DNA of 64,000 bases, from contig CAKKNE010000001.1 in the NCBI GenBank assembly GCA_918797485.1, positions 3,286,001-3,350,000 of the forward strand. The letters are read 5' to 3'. Positions 1 through 9,358 of this stretch are shown here, one piece after another; within the stretch, counting starts at the first letter, position 1; the number at the start of each line of letters is the position of its first letter. The translations under genes and the position numbers were made by a program. This DNA comes from Pelagomonas calceolata. Lineage: Eukaryota; Sar; Pelagophyceae; Pelagomonadales; Pelagomonadaceae. The notes beneath the pieces were generated by a model that saw nothing but the letters and a program-made list of their open reading frames with translations, did not search any database and was not told the DNA's origin.

Positions 1-1172
1 GAGGCCCACTTGTCAAACAATCTACGAGAAACACCACTCTGGAGCATACCAGGAGCCGCCATGACGACGCAGGGCCCCGTGTCGTCGAGATCATCTACCG
101 AATTCAAATTTTGCACATGTGCAAACCTAAAGGGGTTCGCGACGTCCATCTGGTCCCTCACCTGCGTGTGTACGCGTGGACTCGCGCGAAGACGCCATCG
201 CCGCGAGTTTCGACACTGGTCGCGGACGTGCTGGTTCATCATGTTTATATACGTCTGGTAGACCCTCAAAGCGCGCGTCGCCATCTTGGAAGCGTAGAAG
301 ACGGGAATCCGGTGGAGATCCTCCCGCTCCTTCCAGTACTCGTCCAGGATCAACAGTAACTCTTGCGCCCGCCCGAGGGCAAAGGCCGGGATCAAACATC
401 TACCGCCCCGTTGCACGATGCGCTCGATCGTCGACGTGAACAAAGCTTCTCGGACATCTCTGGATTCATGTTTTTGAGTTCCGTAAGTGCTCTCCATAAT
501 TAACACGTGCGGTTCCAGAGAAGGTACCTCCGCAGGTACTAAATGACGATCCTCCTCCATACTGTAGTCTCCGGTATATAGCAAGCGCACGCCCCCGATC
601 TCGATGTAGAACATCGCCGCGCCAAGAACATGTCCAGCGTTATAGCTCCAGAACCTAATGCCGTTGTGTTCGACGACCTGGTGGAAGTCGACCAACTCGA
701 CCTTGTCGCAACAATTAGCTAGGTCCGCTTCGTCGTACAAGCCGTCCCTGCCACCGCTCCCTTCGCCGCCTTGCTTCCTGCCGTCGCCCGACGGTAGTAA
801 ACGAATGTAATCGGACAGTAGTAGTCTCATGACGGCTCTTGTGGCGTGGGTCATGAAGATCCTGCCTTTAAAACCCGTTTTCTCCGTCAAGTACGGGACG
901 CCGGCCGCGTGGTCGATGTGGAAATGAGAAACGAGGAGTAGGTCTACGGTTGATAAGTCTACGGTGTCTAAGAATGGGAGGGCATCTAAGCCGGATCTAC
1001 CGGGATGAATGCCGCAATCTAATAAAACGGACCTCCCTCGAAATTCCAGTAGATGGCAGGAACGACCGACTTCTTTGCCGCCGCCCAAAGGTGTTATTTG
1101 TAAGGTGTCCTCCATGGGCTGCGGGGCTTGTGTGGCGCCCGCGACGACCTGGACGGGCGGGGGCTCGGCCAT
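1..1172 (-). CDS. CPSF3: Cleavage and polyadenylation specificity factor subunit 3 (CPSF73), N-terminal part
   Basis: Endonuclease that cuts pre-mRNA 3' ends in the nucleus; a metallo-beta-lactamase/beta-CASP protein. The reading frame starts with an ATG at 1172 and runs off the left window edge. Residues 83-88 are HFHIDH, the zinc-binding HxHxDH signature, preceded by the typical ITPLGGGKEVGRSCH segment. Later segments YTGDYSMEEDRHL, ESTYGTQ and PAFALGRAQELLLILDEYW match the family well. The coding sequence is 1172..228 and 161..1, interrupted by a 66-nt phase-0 introner intron (162-227); splicing restores NQH-VRDQMDVANPF. Divergent from the MYND gene at 1451. The C-terminal part lies outside the window. 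Confidence 0.95.
   Translation of the reverse strand, partial: MAEPPPVQVVAGATQAPQPMEDTLQITPLGGGKEVGRSCHLLEFRGRSVLLDCGIHPGRSGLDALPFLDTVDLSTVDLLLVSHFHIDHAAGVPYLTEKTGFKGRIFMTHATRAVMRLLLSDYIRLLPSGDGRKQGGEGSGGRDGLYDEADLANCCDKVELVDFHQVVEHNGIRFWSYNAGHVLGAAMFYIEIGGVRLLYTGDYSMEEDRHLVPAEVPSLEPHVLIMESTYGTQKHESRDVREALFTSTIERIVQRGGRCLIPAFALGRAQELLLILDEYWKEREDLHRIPVFYASKMATRALRVYQTYINMMNQHVRDQCRNSRRWRLRASPRVHTQVRDQMDVANPFRFAHVQNLNSVDDLDDTGPCVVMAAPGMLQSGVSRRLFDKWA
162..227 (-). mobile_element. Introner intron in CPSF3 (66 nt)
   Basis: On the minus strand the donor is CAC|GTCCGCGACC and the acceptor CACACGCAG|GTGAGGGACC. The two flanks GTCCGCGACCAG and GTGAGGGACCAG agree at 9 of 12 bases, so they look like a diverged target duplication. 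The core contains CGGCGATGGCGTC, related to the CGCGTCGATGGCGT core of other copies. Length is a multiple of three and stop-free. Confidence 0.85.
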
Positions 1173-1450
1173 GATGACTGCTGCTGTTTAGAGCCGGCTC
1201 GAGGCGCTCGCGAGGTGTGGGGCTTGCAGGGGCTGTTTCGGAGCGCGGCGTGGCAGCGCAGCGGCGCCAGGCGCTTGTGTATTATAAAGTGGTGCTGCGG
1301 CGACCGCGTCTGGCTGCTTAAGGCCAACAGCGAGTGCTTTTAGCCTGCTTTTGCTCTCTGCTCCCCCTAGTGTCGATGTACGCTAGCCCAGCCAATCTCG
1401 ACGCTGCTCGTCTGAAGGGCTAGAATTTGTGTCTTGGTGTGATCTGGGCC

Positions 1451-2335
1451 ATGTCGGACCGACCCTGTGGCCCACCGATTCCGAAACGCCAGCCGGAGAC
1501 GGCTGCGGCGACGTGCGGCCCGCACATCCGGCGCCCTGGCTCTGCGCAGCCGCGCGCATCCGTGCCGGCGCGGGAAACCGGGCCACCGATCCCCGCGCGC
1601 GCGAGCGCTGCCGACGCCGGGCCCTGTGGACCACCGATTCCCGCGCGCGCGAGCGCTGCCGAGCAAGTGTCGGTCGTCCCGCAGCGCGCCGCGTCCGCAA
1701 CGACGCTAACGCGCGCGAGGGCCGCCAAGGCCGACGCCGCCGCCGCGCTCAAAAAAATGCCGAAGCGGTCCGCCCTCTTCAGCAAGACGCTGATGCAAGC
1801 TCAGAAGACGAGGGACGGCCGGACGTGCTCCTGGTGTAAATTGGTCGGCAAGCGCAATTTAGACAATGTGACGCTGGCCCCCTGCGGGCCCTGCCTGCGG
1901 CGGCGCGGCGTTTCTGTCCTTTATTGTTCTAGAAAATGCCAGCGCGAGGCGTGGCAGACGCACAAACCAATTTGTGCCGCGACGCCCTGGTCCCTCGCGC
2001 AGCACCGCTTCCATGGAAAGGGCCAGCGGGACTATGTCAGACGCCTCGTGCAGGACCACCTCATCCACACGCTCGCGTGGAAGCGCGAGCCGTCGCACGC
2101 TTCAGTACTACTCACGGGCCGCATCCTGCCCTACCTGCTCTCCTATTCACCGCCGCCGCCGGGCTGGTCGCGGCACTGGTCGCCGGCCGTCCGACGGTAC
2201 GCGCTGTCGCTGACCCTGGTCTGGGCGCGGACGCTGGCCTACGAGCGCGAATCGGCGAACGCGCGCGGCGTCTGGCGCGACCACGTGTTGCCCTTTCTGC
2301 TGGACGCGTCGACGGTCGTGCCGGAGGGGTGGTAG
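1451..2335 (+). CDS. MYND zinc-finger protein
   Basis: About 294 residues from the first ATG (1451). The N-terminal ~110 residues are low-complexity Ala/Pro/Arg and contain an imperfect tandem repeat (GPPIPARASAAD/E twice). A MYND-type zinc finger follows, with CSWC, CGPC, YCSRKCQ, W and HKPIC (about residues 122-170). The rest is a helical domain with no family I can name. MYND fingers bind proline-rich peptides; the target here is unknown. It ends 160 nt before the kelch gene on the same strand. Possible roles include transcriptional or signalling adaptor, but no SET-domain motif is visible. Confidence 0.75.
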   Translation: MSDRPCGPPIPKRQPETAAATCGPHIRRPGSAQPRASVPARETGPPIPARASAADAGPCGPPIPARASAAEQVSVVPQRAASATTLTRARAAKADAAAALKKMPKRSALFSKTLMQAQKTRDGRTCSWCKLVGKRNLDNVTLAPCGPCLRRRGVSVLYCSRKCQREAWQTHKPICAATPWSLAQHRFHGKGQRDYVRRLVQDHLIHTLAWKREPSHASVLLTGRILPYLLSYSPPPPGWSRHWSPAVRRYALSLTLVWARTLAYERESANARGVWRDHVLPFLLDASTVVPEGW

Positions 2336-2357
2336 GGTTTGTTTTTGTATTCTTCGG

Positions 2358-2384
2358 TTGCTAGTGTCTTTACAGGGCGCTAGC
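2358..2384 (+). repeat. GCTAG palindromic element, copy 1
   Basis: TTGCTAGTGTCTTTACA followed by GGGCGCTAGC: one of seven copies of an imperfect palindrome that begins with TTGCTAGTGTCTTACA and ends with CGCTAGC. It lies 111 nt upstream of the kelch start codon. Confidence 0.7.
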
Positions 2385-2494
2385 CCCTGGCGCGCGCGCA
2401 TTTTTGAGCGCGCGGGACATCCTTTGCGACGCGGTCACGCTGCAAACGCATCGCTAACGATCCGTGCGCACGCTGCGCATCGCTTGTTGCACGA

Positions 2495-3721
2495 ATGGCG
2501 GCCTCCGGCGAGACATTGCCCGCGGCGCCCTCGGACAGCCTCATGCGGCTAGGGTCGGTGCGCGACGTCGTGCTCGCGCGCGTACCGATCGAGGCTCACC
2601 GCGCGCTCGCCCAGACCTGCAAGGCACTGCGGCGCCTCGTCTATAGCGACGACTTTGCGAAGCTACGGAAGACGCTGGGCTTCGAGGAATACGGGCTCCT
2701 GCTGCTGGCGGGGCGCATTTACGAAGATGGCGGGGCAATGGTGGAGCGGGGGAAGCAATTCGTGTGTCTAACGCACAACCTGGAGTCGCTCGGGTTCGCA
2801 GCTCAGACCGATTGCCCCTTGGATCTTGATGAGTTCACGACAGCGCTCTCGACGGAAGGACGACTCTTCGTTTGTGGCGATGCAAACCACGATAGAAAGC
2901 TGCTCATTTACGACACGCGGAAGCATGAATGGGTCCGAGACCCGCGTTACCCGGCGAGCATACCTGTAGTTATGTACGGTCAGTGCACTGCTTTCCTCGA
3001 CAACACGCTCGTCGTGGTTGCGGGTGGGACTAACGCGGTTGGCAGACCTTGGGGATTCTCGTGGGATGAGCAGTTGAGGATGTGGCAGTCATTACCCCCG
3101 GTGCCCACTGTCGTCGCGCATGCTAGTTATGGCGTCATTGGATCCTGTCTCTTCGTTGTGGGTGGCTATTCAAGAGGCGGAGCTCATGCGGAGCAATATG
3201 GTGGGGTTATGGTCCCGGGTGCGACCATGGGCCGGATGTCCAGTTATACAGCACGCCTCCAGATCTTCGACATGACAACGAGAACTTGGTCTCTAGGGCC
3301 GCCTCTGGATGCGCTCAAGGATAGAATGGAGGAACCAACAACCGCGGCAGTTTTCCACAGGCGCTTGTACGTCTTTTGTCAGCGTGCCATGGATTCATGC
3401 CCTGACGCTGAACTTTGCGCCCAACCTTACCATGTGTACTGCTTTGACCCTAACTCAAATTCGTGGTCGGAACTGCCCGCTCTGCCCGTAGGTTCGCACA
3501 GCGAGTTGGCAGCGTGCGTCCACGACGGCCGCCTCGTTGTTGCGGGCACTGTGAACTACGACCCAGAGCCTTTCCATGAAATAAATCCGCCCGCGACGTA
3601 CCATTATGAATGGGACGACGGTGCGGAAATGTGGAAGGAACGGCCCCTGCTGATCGACGACGGAGCGTGGCCCCGAGGAAAGCTGGGATCCCTCGTCTCC
3701 GTCCCCCTGCGGATCCGGTAG
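2495..3721 (+). CDS. F-box-like/kelch-repeat protein
   Basis: 408 residues. Residues ~18-60 (LGSVRDVVLARVPIEAHRAL...TCKALRRLV) resemble an F-box, and the remainder has kelch-type blades with recurrent hydrophobic strands ending in GG (VVVAGG, LFVVGG) followed by W-containing strands (MWQSLPPVP, SWSELPALP). Such proteins act as substrate adaptors of SCF ubiquitin ligases; the F-box call is weaker than the kelch call. The start is the first ATG. A GTAAGT donor-like hexamer sits one base after the stop codon, and a copy of the 3'-flank repeat follows 44 nt downstream. Confidence 0.75.
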   Translation: MAASGETLPAAPSDSLMRLGSVRDVVLARVPIEAHRALAQTCKALRRLVYSDDFAKLRKTLGFEEYGLLLLAGRIYEDGGAMVERGKQFVCLTHNLESLGFAAQTDCPLDLDEFTTALSTEGRLFVCGDANHDRKLLIYDTRKHEWVRDPRYPASIPVVMYGQCTAFLDNTLVVVAGGTNAVGRPWGFSWDEQLRMWQSLPPVPTVVAHASYGVIGSCLFVVGGYSRGGAHAEQYGGVMVPGATMGRMSSYTARLQIFDMTTRTWSLGPPLDALKDRMEEPTTAAVFHRRLYVFCQRAMDSCPDAELCAQPYHVYCFDPNSNSWSELPALPVGSHSELAACVHDGRLVVAGTVNYDPEPFHEINPPATYHYEWDDGAEMWKERPLLIDDGAWPRGKLGSLVSVPLRIR

Positions 3722-3737
3722 AGTAAGTTTCCTTGTT

Positions 3738-3796
3738 GATGTGCATTCTGGACTTGTATCTGTCACGGTGCTAGGACTAGTGGTGTGCATTCTGGA
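3738..3796. repeat. Direct repeat framing a 3'-flank element
   Basis: The 14-mer TGTGCATTCTGGAC occurs at about 3740 and again at about 3784, framing a short segment that carries ACGGTGCTAGGACTAGTGG (3765-3783). The latter is the conserved part of the dispersed repeat found downstream of four other genes. The direct repeats could be a duplication made when the element inserted. Confidence 0.6.
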
Positions 3797-4028
3797 CGCG
3801 GCGGCGCGCCGACCGCACGCGAATCGCGCGAATCGCGCCCACGGCCCTCCAAGCGTCGTATCAGGTGCAGAGGCCCTCTCTGACGCGTCGAAGGGCTCGT
3901 CATCGTGATCTTCCACGCGAGCTTGACAAGCTCCGCCGTTCTCAGTGCCACCGTCTCTGCGGCTGGAGGAGCACTCGAAACCCACTTTTGCTAAAGCCGA
4001 CGTTCTCCAAGTACCCGACCCGAGCCAA

Positions 4029-4473
4029 ATGAAGCTCCGGTGGGCCGCCGCAGCGTGCCTCGCGCCGCTGACCCAGGGTTTTGTCCCAGCTCGCACTGCT
4101 GCTGCCCGATCCGCCGTCGTCGTGCGCTCCGAGCCAATTGAGATCAATGCGCCAACTGTCTACAGCCATTGGAGCGCGAACGTGAACGAGGAGGCGTGTC
4201 CCCGGCGTCAATGACTGCTTTTCGGACGCCTCCTGCCCCAGAACGTCGAGGCCAGCAACCTATTACGCGCAGGTCCAGACCATCCGCGCCCAGGAGATGT
4301 ACACCGCGCTCAAGACGCACAAGTACGAGCGCGAGGCGCGCGCCGCGGCGCTCGAGGACCACAAGTCCTTCTTCGCGGGCCTCCTCGGCCGCGCCGACTC
4401 GAATGCGCGGGCTGTTAACCCGGCAACCGACCCCTCCCTGGCCAAGGCCGCCGTCGCGGCGCGCCGGTCCTGA
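4029..4473 (+). CDS. Small plastid-targeted protein, unknown function
   Basis: 117 residues after splicing (4029..4181, 4273..4473). It begins MKLRWAAAACLAPLTQG|FVPARTAAARS: a signal peptide followed by a Phe-led basic transit segment, the bipartite plastid-import signal of heterokont algae. The mature part reads EPIEINAPTVYSHWSAN-VQTIRAQEMYTAL..., a charged, largely helical stretch ending AKAAVAARRS. No family is recognised. The intron position was chosen because it joins two open frames in phase 0 (GTGAACGA donor, ACGCGCAG acceptor). Without splicing the frame would stop at 4212. Confidence 0.65.
4182..4272 (+). mobile_element. Introner-type intron in the small plastid gene (91 nt)
   Basis: AAC|GTGAACGA to TTACGCGCAG|GTCCAGAC, phase 0. 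The acceptor has the CGCAG ending shared by the intron set, but the flanks have diverged and no TIR is clear, so assignment to the introner family rests on the acceptor and the phase only. Confidence 0.55.
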
Positions 4474-4566
4474 CGCGGCTCCTCAAAAAAGCCGCCCATA
4501 TGCTACCCCGCCCTCTCTCCGATAGGACGTCCAGGGGGTTGCCTATAGCATCTTCGTGTGACTTAC

Positions 4567-6339
4567 TCATTCCACGCGCTGCGCCGCCACGAGCCCCGAC
4601 CGCGCCGCGAGCACGCGGTCCGTCTGCGCGGCGACGCACGACGCCGCGGCGTCGCGGCGCCAGTCGCGGACCGAGAGCGCGAGGTCGCCGTCGGCCGCCT
4701 CGAGCGCGGCGAGCGCGCCGACGACGTCGCCCATCTCCAACGCCGCGTCGCAGGCCTCCACCGCCGCGAGCGGGCTGCCCGGCGGCGCGCGGCCCCCGGG
4801 CAGGCGCAGCGCCGCGAAGAGGCCCCCGAGCGCCGAGCGCGCGACGGGGCCCGCGTGCTGCGGCTCCAGCGCCTGCGTCGAATCGCGGTGAGTCGAGGCG
4901 ATGGCGGCGATGGCGTGTAGAGCTCCTACGCCATCGACGCGACTCGTTCCCACCGTGCCGAATGGTCGCGGCGACGTCGACAAATGGACTGCGCCATGGT
5001 CGCGGCGACGGCGTCCACGGGTGTCTCGCGCTTGACGCACTCGCCGCGACGGCGCCGCGGCCAGGGCCAAGGAAAAAAAAGGGACGCCGGAAAGGACCGC
5101 CGCGCGCGCCGCCGGCCGCACGCGCTCGACCCACCGCGCGCGCAGCGCCGCGACGTCCGTAGACACACCGGGCGCCTCGGCCCGCGCCCGTAAGGCAACG
5201 CCGACAACAGCATCATCGGCCACGGCGCCGACGGCGCGCGAGCCCGCCGCGCCGCGCGCGACCACCGCGTGCTCCGACAGAATCCTGGCGTCGCTGTCGG
5301 GCGGGACCGCGTCGGCCGCGCGGTGCGCCGCCGCGACGCGGACCTCGAGCTCCCTCAACGACATTAAACGTGAGACCGCCGCGTCGCCCGTGGCTTGGGC
5401 CGCGTCCGCGCGCGCCGCGTCGACCAGCGCCCGGGCGCCGCTCTCGACGGCTCCGATGGCGTCCTCGACCGCGCGCTGGCCTTCACTTGCCCAGCGCGCG
5501 TCTATTTCTTTCCGCTGCGTTTCTAGGACAGACTCCTTCTCCGCCCGCAACGCTCTACGACGCTCTGCCGCAATACGGTCACTGTCCGCCGCGTCCGCTT
5601 GTACGAGTGAACCCATCTCCTCGAGCAGTTTAAGGCGCTGGGCCTTCACTAAATCTTCCGTCCGCTTCGCGTAGACCCGCGACGCTTCGTCTCTCGCGGT
5701 CGCTGCTCTCGCCGCTTCCCGAGACGCCTCCTTCGTTTGAGCCGCCTCGGCCGCCGCCAACCTTTGGGAAAGCTCGTCCACACTCAGCCCCTGGAGGTCT
5801 CTCGCTAATCGTGTAACTAAGTCGTCGGCCGCCTCCTCGGGGACACTTTGCACCGCGTCCACGATCTCCGAAGCTCTCTGCACTACTTTGACGGCTCTCT
5901 CGTCGAGCTCGCGCTGCTTGATGGCCTCGGCCTCAGCTTGAGCCTTCTTCCTGGCGTCCTCGAGCGCATCTAGCCGCTCCCGTTCGAGAGAAGGATCTAG
6001 GACCTCGTCGTCGTCGTCGTCGAGGTCGGGCTCCGCAATCTGCACGAGGTCGTCCTCCTCCACCTGGGGCTCGGCGATTGCGGTCACCGGTGTTGCGGTT
6101 CTTGTTAACGCTCTACCCGTGGCCTCCCTGTACAACTTGAGCCACCAGGCGTCTCTCACCGACGCCGGGCAATTGTCTCCGAGCTGGACGGGTAATTCTA
6201 AACAAGTGAGCCACGCGCCGGCGACGACGCCCGTTGCGAGTAAGGGCACGTTCGTTTTTGTGGTAGCTCTAGCGTCGACGACCTTGCGCGGTGTCGAGAG
6301 ACGCCTCGTCGCCGCGAGGCGGGCGGCTGCGGCGCGCAT
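4567..6339 (-). CDS. MIC60: MICOS complex subunit MIC60 (mitofilin)
   Basis: Inner-mitochondrial-membrane organiser of crista junctions. The chosen start (ATG at 6339) gives MRAAAARLAATRRLSTPRK, a mitochondrial presequence, then a single membrane segment at residues ~31-48. Next come an acidic linker (DLDDDDDEV), a long Ala/Glu/Arg-rich coiled coil, and a C-terminal mitofilin domain (SALGGLFAALRLPGG, VVGALAALEAADG, VRDWRRDAAASCVAAQTDRVL). Coding parts are 6339..5041 and 4872..4567 (534 residues). The 168-nt intron between them is stop-free and in frame, so an unspliced reading frame looks intact. GTAAGT follows the stop codon directly. Confidence 0.85.
   Translation of the reverse strand: MRAAAARLAATRRLSTPRKVVDARATTKTNVPLLATGVVAGAWLTCLELPVQLGDNCPASVRDAWWLKLYREATGRALTRTATPVTAIAEPQVEEDDLVQIAEPDLDDDDDEVLDPSLERERLDALEDARKKAQAEAEAIKQRELDERAVKVVQRASEIVDAVQSVPEEAADDLVTRLARDLQGLSVDELSQRLAAAEAAQTKEASREAARAATARDEASRVYAKRTEDLVKAQRLKLLEEMGSLVQADAADSDRIAAERRRALRAEKESVLETQRKEIDARWASEGQRAVEDAIGAVESGARALVDAARADAAQATGDAAVSRLMSLRELEVRVAAAHRAADAVPPDSDARILSEHAVVARGAAGSRAVGAVADDAVVGVALRARAEAPGVSTDVAALRARWVERVRPAARAAVLSGVPFFSLALAAAPSRRVRQARDTRGRRRRDHGAVHLSTSPRPFGTVGTSRVDGVGALHAIAAIASTHRDSTQALEPQHAGPVARSALGGLFAALRLPGGRAPPGSPLAAVEACDAALEMGDVVGALAALEAADGDLALSVRDWRRDAAASCVAAQTDRVLAARSGLVAAQRVE
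4873..5040 (-). mobile_element. Introner intron in MIC60 (168 nt)
   Basis: Minus-strand donor CGA|GTGCGTCA, acceptor CGACGCAG|GCGCTGGA, phase 0. It contains the core GTCGCGTCGATGGCGT. Removing it joins AAPSRR to ALEPQHAGPVARS, giving a continuous mitofilin domain. Its length is 56 codons without a stop. Confidence 0.8.
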
Positions 6340-6943
6340 GGTTTTACTCGCTTCTGTATAATTTAGCACAGATAACCGGGTCGCGACGCACGCGCGCGAG
6401 GAAGCTGGTATGGGTGGTCCTGGAGCTCGCAGGTGGCGTGCGCCGAGCGGCCAATGTGGCTCACGGCTTCGGTGGCGAAGCTGGTGACTCGGAGAGGTCT
6501 TAGTTGCTGCAAATCTGCAGCTACAGACCCCGTAGGCTGGGCCTGGCTGGTTTGGGCGGAAGAGTTAGCTAGCGGCATGTAAGACACTAGCAAGAACCGA
6601 TCCGCCCATACGTCATCAAGGAAGTCAGGAGAGCTTGTTAGCGCGGACGGACGACTGCTTGCGCCTAGATAGGAACTCGACCTCAGCTCACGAGCTTGTG
6701 CGGCGAGCTGGATTTTTCGGCCCTTAGACATTGGTTACGCGACGTCAGACGCACGATACATTGCTCACTTGCTGTCGCACGACCGCTGCTGCCACTCGCG
6801 CACAGCACCGAGCAGCAAAGCGCATTGATATCGCTTGCCTGCTAACCCACCAGCTTGGAAACGCGCCGCCGCAGCAGCGCTAGAAACACCGCAGCGCTCG
6901 CAGCACGCCGCCGACGCGCCGCTTGCACCCAGAACACGACAAT
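6340..6943. other. Divergent intergenic region MIC60 / cysteinyl-tRNA synthetase
   Basis: About 600 nt between two divergent starts. It holds one palindromic GCTAG element (6568-6594). A 122-codon minus-strand frame (6363-6731) crosses the element, shows no family features, and is not called as a gene. Nothing else is recognised. Confidence 0.5.
6568..6594 (-). repeat. GCTAG palindromic element, copy 2
   Basis: Plus strand reads GCTAGCGGCATG then TAAGACACTAGCAAG. It lies 229 nt upstream of the MIC60 start, in minus orientation relative to copy 1. Confidence 0.7.
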
Positions 6944-9052
6944 ATGGCCGCGTTGAGCGAAAAAGCCGCCGCCGTCTTCGGCCGCTGGTGCCGGCCCTGC
7001 GACCAGGCGCCTCCAAAATTACACATCTACAATTCGTTGACGCGAAGCAAGGTGCCCTTCTACCCCATCGATCCTTCCGGCCAGCGCGTGACGATGTACG
7101 TCTGCGGCCCGACGGTTTATGACGCGGCACATTTGGGCCATGCCCGTACGTATCTCCAGTTCGATGTTATAAGAAGGATCTTGAGGGATGTGCTGGGGTA
7201 TGACGTCGTCTACGTCATGAACGTGACGGACGTCGACGACAAAATCATTGTGAGAAGCCAGGAGCGAGGCATCACGCCCGAAGCACTCGCGAGGGAATGG
7301 GAGAGAAAGTTCCTGGAAGACATGACGGCGCTAGGCGTCGAACGTCCCAGTGCGATGCCTAGAGTGACGGAGTACGTGCCGGAGATCGTCTCGTTCGTGG
7401 AAACGTGCGTCAGCAACGGCTTCGCGTACGAAGATCGGGGGTCGGTCTATTTCGACACCAAAGCGTTTGAGAGCAAGGGCCACGACTACGGCAAGCTCTG
7501 CCCCGAGAACGTCGGCAACGAAGGCCTCATGGCGGAAGGCGAAGGGAAACTGGCCAGTACAACCTTCACGAAACGCGATGATCGCGATTTCGCGTTGTGG
7601 AAGGCTTCGAAGCCCGGCGAGCCGACGTGGCCGTCGCCCTGGGGGGCGGGCCGGCCCGGCTGGCACATCGAGTGTAGTGCCATGATCGAGCACACGATCG
7701 GGCACGGCGGGCCTATTGATATCCATGGGGGAGGTGTGGATTTGAAGTTTCCCCACCACGACAACGAGCTCGCGCAACAGGAGGCTTTCTGTAATTGCCG
7801 GCAGACCGTGAACTACTTTGCGCACACGGGCCACTTGCATATTCGTGGTTTAAAAATGTCGAAGAGTCTCAAGAACTTCATCACGATCCGACAGGCGCTG
7901 GAGGGCGTCGATGGGTTAGAAGGTGTGAGACCTAGTACGATGCGCATCATGTTCTGCCTCGTGCAGTACAACGCGCCTTGTGATTATTCGGACAACATGT
8001 GTCGAGCGGCGTCCGAGTTACATCGCCACGCGGTCGCCGCGATCACGCGGTCGCGGCGATGGCGTCGACGCGATGCCGCACCGCCGTGACGCCGTCGACG
8101 CGGCCTCCCCCCACGCCGTCGCCGCGCACGCACGCGCACCGACGCAACGCGCCGCCACCGCGCCATCGAACGCAGGCTCGCGAACGCGCGCGCCATGGAG
8201 AAGAAGTTCCGCGAGTTCTTCCTCAACGTCGCCGCGGCGCTACGAGTGGTCGATAGTGACGTGAACGCGAAGTTCAAAGTACGGCCCGAGGATGCATCCC
8301 TGTTGAAAGCGCGAGATGATTGCGCAAAGGAGGTGCGCGCGCGCTTTTTAGATGATTTCGACACGCCGAACGCGGTGAAAGCATTGCAGAAATTAGTTGA
8401 TTCTACGGGAAGCTACTTGTCGACCCTCGAAGCGACGAATTCGCAACCGTCGTCGCTAGCCTTATGCGCGGCAGCGAGGTACGTCGCCGAGACCTGGCTC
8501 AAGCTCGGCGTCCAGGGTTTGTGCTCGGACGAGGTGCTCGACGCGCTGCGAGTCTATCCTTCCCAAACCTCGGCAAAGAAGAGTTCGGGAGCGGCGTCCG
8601 CGCCGTTGTTGGATGCGCTATCGAACTTCAGAGACGGCGTACGAGGTGCTGGTAGAACTCAAGATACGGCTGGGGTCTTGCGGTTATGTGATGAATTGAG
8701 GGATTTAGTACTGCCGGAGCTCGGCGTTCGCTTAGAGGACAAGGGCGCCGGTAGCGTCTGGAAGCTCGACGATCCGGAAGTTTTACGGGCTGAAAGGGCA
8801 AGAAAAGTCGAGGAAGCTCAAGCCAAGGCCGACGCGAAACGGTTAGCCGCGGAGAAGGCCGCCGCTAAAGAAGCTGCGGCTCGTGTTGATCCTCGGGACA
8901 TGTTCAAGAACGGGCCTTATAAAGCGTTCGACGCCGACGGCGTGCCCACCCAGAATGACAAGGGCGAGCCTTTACCGAAGTCGCAATTCAAAAAACTGAA
9001 GAAGCAGTGGGAAGCGCAGAAGAAGGCGTTCGAGAAGGCCAGCGCGAAGTGA
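6944..9052 (+). CDS. CARS: Cysteinyl-tRNA synthetase
   Basis: Charges tRNA-Cys with cysteine. Class I synthetase, 647 residues after splicing (6944..8010, 8176..9052). HIGH motif HLGH at residues 63-66 within YVCGPTVYDAAHLGHARTY. The zinc-site cysteine region (GWHIECSAM) and HGGGVDLKFPHHDNE follow, then KMSKS at ~304-308. After the intron, CRAALANARAMEKKFREFFLNV aligns with the eukaryotic enzymes' EFFLNV region, and the protein ends in a Lys-rich helix (FKKLKKQWEAQKKAFEKASAK), as in eukaryotic cytosolic forms. No clear organelle leader is seen. GTAAGT occurs 16 nt after the stop. Confidence 0.95.
8011..8175 (+). mobile_element. Introner intron in cysteinyl-tRNA synthetase (165 nt)
   Basis: GC|GTCCGAGT to GAACGCAG|GCTCGCGA, phase 2. 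Inside it, GGCGATGGCGTCGACGCGA and GACGCCGTCGACGCGGCC form an inverted pair related to the introner core. The splice was placed to restore the conserved FREFFLNV spacing. Confidence 0.75.
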
Positions 9053-9358
9053 GGGGGGGGGGCTTGGGTAAGTCTCGGTTCCTCATGGTTCTTCCTCAGG
9101 CTGCGGGGGCTTCGGCACTGGTGCGCGGCGACGGCGTCGTCGGGGGCCCTGCGCTTTGTACTTGTGCGCGGCCGCGACGGGCCCGCGTTTTGCCTTTGGG
9201 GCCGTTGGACGTCGTTCTTGTTGCCGGAGCGGGTGGGGAGGCGTCCCGGACGGAGCGTTATGTGGTCCGTGGACCGCGGTATGACCCTAGCGAGTCTGGG
9301 CACGCGGTTGCACCGAGTCAGAGCTCGTAAATTCGAACATCGCGCATACGTACCTAAG

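Noticed and set aside
6363-6731. 122-codon minus-strand frame upstream of MIC60
   Set aside because: It crosses the palindromic GCTAG element, has no signal, domain or composition typical of the neighbouring genes, and lies in a promoter region.
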